DNA from: Megachile rotundata
Taxonomy: Eukaryota; Arthropoda; Insecta; Hymenoptera; Megachilidae
Reading direction: 5' to 3'
Length of the DNA: 64,000 nt
NCBI RefSeq assembly: GCF_050947335.1
Contig: NW_027473740.1
Location: forward strand, 96,767-160,766
Shown piece after piece: positions 56,422 through 64,000 of the stretch (within the stretch, counting starts at the first letter, position 1; each line of letters starts with the position of its first letter). The notes beneath the pieces were generated by a model. That model was not told where the DNA came from and did no database searches. It saw only the letters and a program-made list of their open reading frames with translations. A program made the position numbers and the translations under genes.

Positions 56422-59400
56422 GATCATATAAGCATAATATGGCTAATAATATGAGTTAGATTGATAATAATAAGAGTAATGAGTATAGTAATTGTCATCC
56501 TATCGATCATATAAGCATAATATGGCTAATAATATGAGTTAGATTGATAACAGTGAGTGTAATAAGTATAGTAATTGTCGTTCTATCGATCGTATAAGCA
56601 TAATATGGCTAATAATATGAGTTAGATTGATAATAATAAGAGTAATAATCATAGTAATTGTCGTTCTATCGGTCATATAATCATAATATGGCAAATAATA
56701 TGAGTTAGATTGATATTAATAAGAGTAATAAGCATAGTAATTGTCGTTCTATCGATCATATAAGCATAATATGGCTAATAATACGAGTTAGATTAATAGT
56801 AATAAGAGTAATCAGTATAGTATTTGTCGTTCTATCGATCATATCTGCATAATATGGTTAATAACATGAATTAGATTGATAACAGTGAGTGTAATAAGTA
56901 TAGTAATTGTCGTTCTATCGGTCATATAACCATAATATGGCTAATAATATGAGTTAGATTGATAATAGTGAGTGTAATAAGTATAGTAATTGTCGTTCTA
57001 TCTGTCATATAACCATAATATGGCTAATAATATGAGTTAGATTGAAAACAGTGAGTGTAATAAGTATAGTAATTGTCGTTATATCGATCATATAAGCATA
57101 ATATGGCTAATAATATGAGTTAGATTGATAATAATAAGAGTAATGAGTATAGTAATTGTCATCCTATCGATCATATAAGCATAATATGGCTAATAATATG
57201 AGTTAGATTGATAAGAATAAGAGTAAAAAGTATAGTAATTGTCGTTCTATCGATCATATCTGCATAATATGGTTAATAATATGAGTTAGATTGATAATAG
57301 TGAGTGTAATAAGCATAGTAATTGTCGTTCTATCGATCATATAAGCATAATATGGCTAATAATATGAGTTAGATTGATAATAATAAGAGTAATGAGCATA
57401 GTAATTGTCTTCCTATCGATCATATAAGCATAATATGGCTAATAATATGAGTTAGCTTGATAATAATAAGAGTAATAAGTATAGTAATTGTCGTTCTATC
57501 GGTCATATAACCATAATATGGCTAATAATATGAGTTAGATTGATAACAGTGAGTGTAATAAGTATAGTAATTGTCGTTCTATCGATCATATAAGCATAAT
57601 ATGGCTAATAGAATGAGTTAGATTGATAATAATAAGAGTAATAAGTATATTAATTGTCGTTATATCGACCATATATGCATAATATGGCTAATAATATGAG
57701 TTAGATTGATAAGAATAAGAGTAAAAAGTATAGTAATTGTCGTTCTATCGATCATATCTGCATAATATGGTTAATAATATGAGTTAGATTGATAATAGTG
57801 AGTGTAATAAGCATAGTAATTGTCGTTCTATCGATCATATAAGCATAATATGGCTAATAATATGAGTTAGATTGATAATAATAAGAGTAATAAGTATAGT
57901 AATTGTCGTTCTATCGATCATATAAGCATAATATGGCTAATAATATGAGTTAGATTGATAATAATAAGAGTAATAAGTATAGTAGTAGTCGTTCTATCGG
58001 TCATATAACCATAATATGGCTAATAATATGAGTTAGATTGAGAACAGTGAGTGTAATAAGTATAGTAATTGTCGTTATATCGGTCATATAACCATAATAT
58101 GGCTAATAATATGAGTTAGATTGAGAACAGTGAGTGCAATAAGTATAGTAATTGTCGTTATATCGATCATATAAGCATAATATGGCTAATAATATGAGTT
58201 AGATTGATAATAATAAGAGTAATGAGCATAGTAATTGTCTTCCTATCGATCATATAAGCATAATATGGCTAATAATATGAGTTAGCTTGATAATAATAAG
58301 AGTAATAAGTATAGTAATTGTCGTTCTATCGGTCATATAACCATAATATGGCTAATAATATGAGTTAGATTGATAACAGTGAGTGTAATAAGTATAGTAA
58401 TTGTCGTTCTATCGATCATATAAGCATAATATGGCTAATAGAATGAGTTAGATTGATAATAATAAGAGTAATAAGTATATTAATTGTCGTTATATCGACC
58501 ATATATGCATAATATGGCTAATAATATGAGTTAGATTGATAATAGTAAGAGTAATGAGTATAGTAATTGTCGTCCTATCGATCATATAAGCATAATATGG
58601 CTAATAATATGTGTTAGATTGATAATAATACGAGTAATAAGTATAGTAATTGTCGTTCTATCGATCATATAAGCATAATATGGCTAATAATATGAGTTAG
58701 GTTGATAATAATAAGAGTAATGAGTATAGTAATTGTCGTACTATCGATCATATAAGCATAATATGGCTAATAATATGAGTTAGATTGATAATAATAAGAG
58801 TAATAATCATAGTAATTGTCGTTCTATCGGTCATATAATCATAATATGGCTAATAATATGAGTTAGATTGATAATAATAAGAGTAATGAGTATAGTAATT
58901 GTCGTCCTATCGATCATATGAGCATAATATGGCTAATAATATGAGATAGATTGATAACAATAAGAGTAATAAGCATAGTAATTGTCGTTCTATCGGTCAT
59001 AAAATCATAATATGGCAAATAATATGAGTTAGATTGATAATAATAAGAGTAATGAGTATAGTAATTGTCGTTGTATGGATCATATAAGCATAATATGGCT
59101 AATAATATGAGTTAGATTGATAATAATAAGAGTAATGAGTATAGTAATTGTCATCCTATCGATCATATAAGCATAATATGGCTAATAATATGAGTTAGAT
59201 TGATAACAGTGAGTGTAATAAGTATAGTAATTGTCGTTCTATCGATCGTATAAGCATAATATGGCTAATAATATGAGTTAGATTGATAATAATATGAGTA
59301 ATAATCATAGTAATTGTCGTTCTATCGGTCATATAATCATAATATGGCAAATAATATGAGTTAGATTGATAATAATAAGAGTAATAAGCATAGTAATTGT

Positions 59401-59870
59401 CGTTCTATCGATCATATAAGCATAATATGGCTAATAATACGAGTTAGATTAATAGTAATAAGAGTAATCAGTATAGTATTTGTCGTTCTATCGATCATAT
59501 CTGCATAATATGGTTAATAACATGAATTAGATTGATAACAGTGAGTGTAATAAGTATAGTAATTGTCGTTCTATCGGTCATATAACCATAATATGGCTAA
59601 TAATATGAGTTAGATTGATAATAGTGAGTGTAATAAGTATAGTAATTGTCGTTCTATCTGTCATATAACCATAATATGGCTAATAATATGAGTTAGATTG
59701 AAAACAGTGAGTGTAATAAGTATAGTAATTGTCGTTATATCGATCATATAAGCATAATATGGCTAATAATATGAGTTAGATTGATAATAATAAGAGTAAT
59801 GAGTATAGTAATTGTCATCCTATCGATCATATAAGCATAATATGGCTAATAATATGAGTTAGATTGATAA
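56422..59870. repeat. 3320-bp higher-order block, copy 2
   Basis: This second copy follows copy 1 without spacer. Its last 129 bp repeat the start of copy 1's pattern, as expected for an exchange between homologous monomers. Inside each copy the order GATAAGAATAAG monomer, then GATAATAGTGAG, then TCTTCCTATCG, then GATAACAGTGAG, then TATATTAATTG occurs twice, so a shorter nested repeat (about ten monomers) exists within the unit. Confidence 0.85.
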
Positions 59871-62573
59871 GAATAAGAGTAAAAAGTATAGTAATTGTCG
59901 TTCTATCGATCATATCTGCATAATATGGTTAATAATATGAGTTAGATTGATAATAGTGAGTGTAATAAGCATAGTAATTGTCGTTCTATCGATCATATAA
60001 GCATAATATGGCTAATAATATGAGTTAGATTGATAATAATAAGAGTAATAAGTTTAGTAATTGTCGTTCTATCGATCATATAAGCATAATATGGCTAATA
60101 ATATGAGTTAGATTGATAATAATAAGAGTAATAAGTATAGTAGTTGTCGTTCTATCGGTCATATAACCATAATATGGCTAATAATATGAGTTAGATTGAG
60201 AACAGTGAGTGTAATAAGTATAGTAATTGTCGTTATATCGGTCATATAACCGTAATATGGCTAATAATATGAGTTAGATTGAGAACAGTGAGTGTAATAA
60301 GTATAGTAATTGTCGTTATATCGATCATATAAGCATAATATGGCTAATAATATGAGTTAGACTGATAATAATAAGAGTAATGAGCATAGTAATTGTCTTC
60401 CTATCGATCATATAAGCATAATATGGCTAATAATATGAGTTAGCTTGATAATAATAAGAGTAATAAGTATAGTAATTGTCGTTCTATCGGTCATATAACC
60501 ATAATATGGCTAATAATATGAGTTAGATTGATAACAGTGAGTGTAATAAGTATAGTAATTGTCGTTCTATCGATCATATAAGCATAATATGGCTAATAGT
60601 ATGAGTTAGATTGATAATAATAAGAGTAATAAGTATATTAATTGTCGTTATATCGACCATATATGCATAATATGGCTAATAATATGAGTTAGATTGATAA
60701 TAGTAAGAGTAATGAGTATAGTAATTGTCGTCCTATCGATCATATAAGCATAATATGGCTAATAATATGTGTTAGATTGATAATAATACGAGTAATAAGT
60801 ATAGTAATTGTCGTTCTATCGATCATATAAGCACAATATGGCTAATAATATGAGTTAGGTTGATAATAATAAGAGTAATGAGTATAGTAATTGTCGTACT
60901 ATCGATCATATAAGCATAATATGGCTAATAATATGAGTTAGATTGATAATAATAAGAGTAATAATCATAGTAATTGTCTTTCTATCGGTCATATAATCAT
61001 AATATGGCTAATAATATGAGTTAGATTGATAATAATAAGAGTAATGAGTATAGTAATTGTCGTCCTATCGATCATATGAGCATAATATGGCTAATAATAT
61101 GAGATAGATTGATAATAATAAGAGTAATAAGCATAGTAATTGTCGTTCTATCGGTCATAAAATCATAATATGGCAAATAATATGAGTTAGATTGATAATA
61201 ATAAGAGTAATGAGTATAGTAATTGTCGTTGTATGGATCATATAAGCATAATATGGCTAATAATATGAGTTAGATTGATAATAATAAGAGTAATGAGTAT
61301 AGTAATTGTCATCCTATCGATCATATAAGCATAATATGGCTAATAATATGAGTTAGATTGATAACAGTGAGTGTAATAAGTATAGTAATTGTCGTTCTAT
61401 CGATCGTATAAGCATAATATGGCTAATAATATGAGTTAGATTGATAATAATAAGAGTAATAATCATAGTAATTGTCGTTCTATCGGTCATATAATCATAA
61501 TATGGCAAATAATATGAGTTAGATTGATATTAATAAGAGTAATAAGCATAGTAATTGTCGTTCTATCGATCATATAAGCATAATATGGCTAATAATACGA
61601 GTTAGATTAATAGTAATAAGAGTAATCAGTATAGTATTTGTCGTTCTATCGATCATATCTGCATAATATGGTTAATAACATGAATTAGATTGATAACAGT
61701 GAGTGTAATAAGTATAGTAATTGTCGTTCTATCGGTCATATAACCATAATATGGCTAATAATATGAGTTAGATTGATAATAGTGAGTGTAATAAGTATAG
61801 TAATTGTCGTTCTATCTGTCATATAACCATAATATGGCTAATAATATGAGTTAGATTGAAAACAGTGAGTGTAATAAGTATAGTAATTGTCGTTATATCG
61901 ATCATATAAGCATAATATGGCTAATAATATGAGTTAGATTGATAATAATAAGAGTAATGAGTATAGTAATTGTCATCCTATCGATCATATAAGCATAATA
62001 TGGCTAATAATATGAGTTAGATTGATAAGAATAAGAGTAAAAAGTATAGTAATTGTCGTTCTATCGATCATATCTGCATAATATGGTTAATAATATGAGT
62101 TAGATTGATAATAGTGAGTGTAATAAGCATAGTAATTGTCGTTCTATCGATCATATAAGCATAATATGGCTAATAATATGAGTTAGATTGATAATAATAA
62201 GAGTAATAAGTATAGTAATTGTCGTTATATCGATCATATAAGCATAATATGGCTAATAATATGAGTTAGATTGATAATAATAAGAGTAATGAGCATAGTA
62301 ATTGTCTTCCTATCGATCATATAAGCATAATATGGCTAATAATATGAGTTAGCTTGATAATAATAAGAGTAATAAGTATAGTAATTGTCGTTCTATCGGT
62401 CATATAACCATAATATGGCTAATAATATGAGTTAGATTGATAACAGTGAGTGTAATAAGTATAGTAATTGTCGTTCTATCGATCATATAAGCATAATATG
62501 GCTAATAGAATGAGTTAGATTGATAATAATAAGAGTAATAAGTATATTAATTGTCGTTATATCGACCATATAT
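59835..62573. repeat. 2739-bp higher-order block, copy 1
   Basis: Thirty-three monomers; 59835 onward matches 62574 to the window end at an offset of 2739 bp. The copies differ at several sites, for example AAGTTTAG at about 60051 against AAGTATAG, TAGTTGTCG against TAGTAGTCG near 62880, GACTGATAATAATAAG at about 60359 against GATTGATAATAATAAG, and GTGTAATAAG against GTGCAATAAG near 63033. It is therefore older than the 9190-bp event. Parts of it also match about 48251-48950 (offset 11620) and about 52400-53950 (offset 8134), so it is a mosaic. Confidence 0.78.
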
Positions 62574-64000
62574 GCATAATATGGCTAATAATATGAGTTA
62601 GATTGATAAGAATAAGAGTAAAAAGTATAGTAATTGTCGTTCTATCGATCATATCTGCATAATATGGTTAATAATATGAGTTAGATTGATAATAGTGAGT
62701 GTAATAAGCATAGTAATTGTCGTTCTATCGATCATATAAGCATAATATGGCTAATAATATGAGTTAGATTGATAATAATAAGAGTAATAAGTATAGTAAT
62801 TGTCGTTCTATCGATCATATAAGCATAATATGGCTAATAATATGAGTTAGATTGATAATAATAAGAGTAATAAGTATAGTAGTAGTCGTTCTATCGGTCA
62901 TATAACCATAATATGGCTAATAATATGAGTTAGATTGAGAACAGTGAGTGTAATAAGTATAGTAATTGTCGTTATATCGGTCATATAACCGTAATATGGC
63001 TAATAATATGAGTTAGATTGAGAACAGTGAGTGCAATAAGTATAGTAATTGTCGTTATATCGATCATATAAGCATAATATGGCTAATAATATGAGTTAGA
63101 TTGATAATAATAAGAGTAATGAGCATAGTAATTGTCTTCCTATCGATCATATAAGCATAATATGGCTAATAATATGAGTTAGCTTGATAATAATAAGAGT
63201 AATAAGTATAGTAATTGTCGTTCTATCGGTCATATAACCATAATATGGCTAATAATATGAGTTAGATTGATAACAGTGAGTGTAATAAGTATAGTAATTG
63301 TCGTTCTATCGATCATATAAGCATAATATGGCTAATAGTATGAGTTAGATTGATAATAATAAGAGTAATAAGTATATTAATTGTCGTTATATCGACCATA
63401 TATGCATAATATGGCTAATAATATGAGTTAGATTGATAATAGTAAGAGTAATGAGTATAGTAATTGTCGTCCTATCGATCATATAAGCATAATATGGCTA
63501 ATAATATGTGTTAGATTGATAATAATACGAGTAATAAGTATAGTAATTGTCGTTCTATCGATCATATAAGCACAATATGGCTAATAATATGAGTTAGGTT
63601 GATAATAATAAGAGTAATGAGTATAGTAATTGTCGTACTATCGATCATATAAGCATAATATGGCTAATAATATGAGTTAGATTGATAATAATAAGAGTAA
63701 TAATCATAGTAATTGTCTTTCTATCGGTCATATAATCATAATATGGCTAATAATATGAGTTAGATTGATAATAATAAGAGTAATGAGTATAGTAATTGTC
63801 GTCCTATCGATCATATGAGCATAATATGGCTAATAATATGAGATAGATTGATAACAATAAGAGTAATAAGCATAGTAATTGTCGTTCTATCGGTCATAAA
63901 ATCATAATATGGCAAATAATATGAGTTAGATTGATAATAATAAGAGTAATGAGTATAGTAATTGTCGTTGTATGGATCATATAAGCATAATATGGCTAAT
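62574..64000. repeat. 2739-bp higher-order block, copy 2 (cut by window end)
   Basis: The second copy of the 33-monomer unit is truncated by the window edge at the equivalent of 61261. It holds GATAACAATAAG (about 63851), which copy 1 lacks at the same place but which the 3320-bp blocks carry (55634 and 58954). This indicates exchange or conversion between neighbouring blocks. Confidence 0.75.

Larger units (their letters stand above)
42100..64000. repeat. 83-bp satellite array, eastern block with distinct variants
   Basis: About 264 monomers keep the same period but carry a variant set that I did not find further left. It includes GTTAGGTTGATAATAATAAG, AATAATCATAG, CGTTGTATGGATC, TTGTCATCCTATCG, TTGATAAGAATAAGAGTAAAAAG, TTGAGAACAGTGAG and TTGAAAACAGTGAG, TTGTCTTCCTATCG, and TATATTAATTGTCGTTATATCGACC. 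Rare indel monomers act as markers: a 1-bp deletion CTATCGACATATAAG at about 45799 and 50862, and a 1-bp insertion GTAAGATAGTATAG at about 50251. The array continues past the window end. No gene is seen. Confidence 0.95.

Noticed and set aside
1..64000. CENP-B box in the monomer
   Set aside because: Nothing resembling the TTCG...CGGG core of the mammalian CENP-B box is present in the consensus; CGTTCTATCG shares only a few bases.

Overview
The window is almost wholly non-coding eukaryotic heterochromatin. It is one uninterrupted array of an AT-rich satellite with an 83-bp monomer (about 26% GC when counted on one representative copy). Two copies of a single GC-rich 1,469-bp insertion break the array. 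About 736 monomers are present, all in the same orientation, and the array runs off both ends of the window. I find no credible protein-coding gene, tRNA, rRNA or CRISPR array. The long open frames in the GC-rich insertions begin at GTG or TTG and lack ATG initiators. The satellite open frames are products of the repeat itself.

Layout: (1) 1-25298, satellite 'western' subfamilies, patched from duplicated blocks. (2) 25299-26767, a TG...CA-bounded element flanked by a 4-bp AGAT target duplication; it looks like a solo LTR or a short non-autonomous LTR-type element. (3) 26768-34488, 93 monomers of satellite. (4) 34489-35957, the second copy of the element with the same flanks. (5) 35958 to about 42.1 kb, the end of the western type. 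(6) about 42.1 kb to 64000, an 'eastern' set of monomer variants with its own higher-order structure.

The two insertions are not independent. A 9,190-bp block (22849-32038) is repeated directly after itself (32039-41228), and my reading found one substitution between the copies. The length fits 93 monomers, minus one shared 2-bp deletion, plus 1,473 bp of element and target duplication. The window also keeps an unoccupied version of the insertion site at about 15301-15480. The order of events can therefore be read: amplification of the host block, one insertion, then duplication. Several other block duplications have periods of 3320, 3237, 2739, 2241 and 2158 bp, all whole multiples of 83, as in-register unequal exchange would give.

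Organism: a eukaryote. A compact AT-rich satellite with a GC-rich LTR-like insertion would suit an insect or another invertebrate, but this is a weak inference, and I recognise neither the satellite nor the element by name. A centromeric or pericentromeric position is plausible: the array is long and homogeneous, each monomer carries a dyad, and two monomers make 166 bp, close to one nucleosome. The sequence alone does not prove it.
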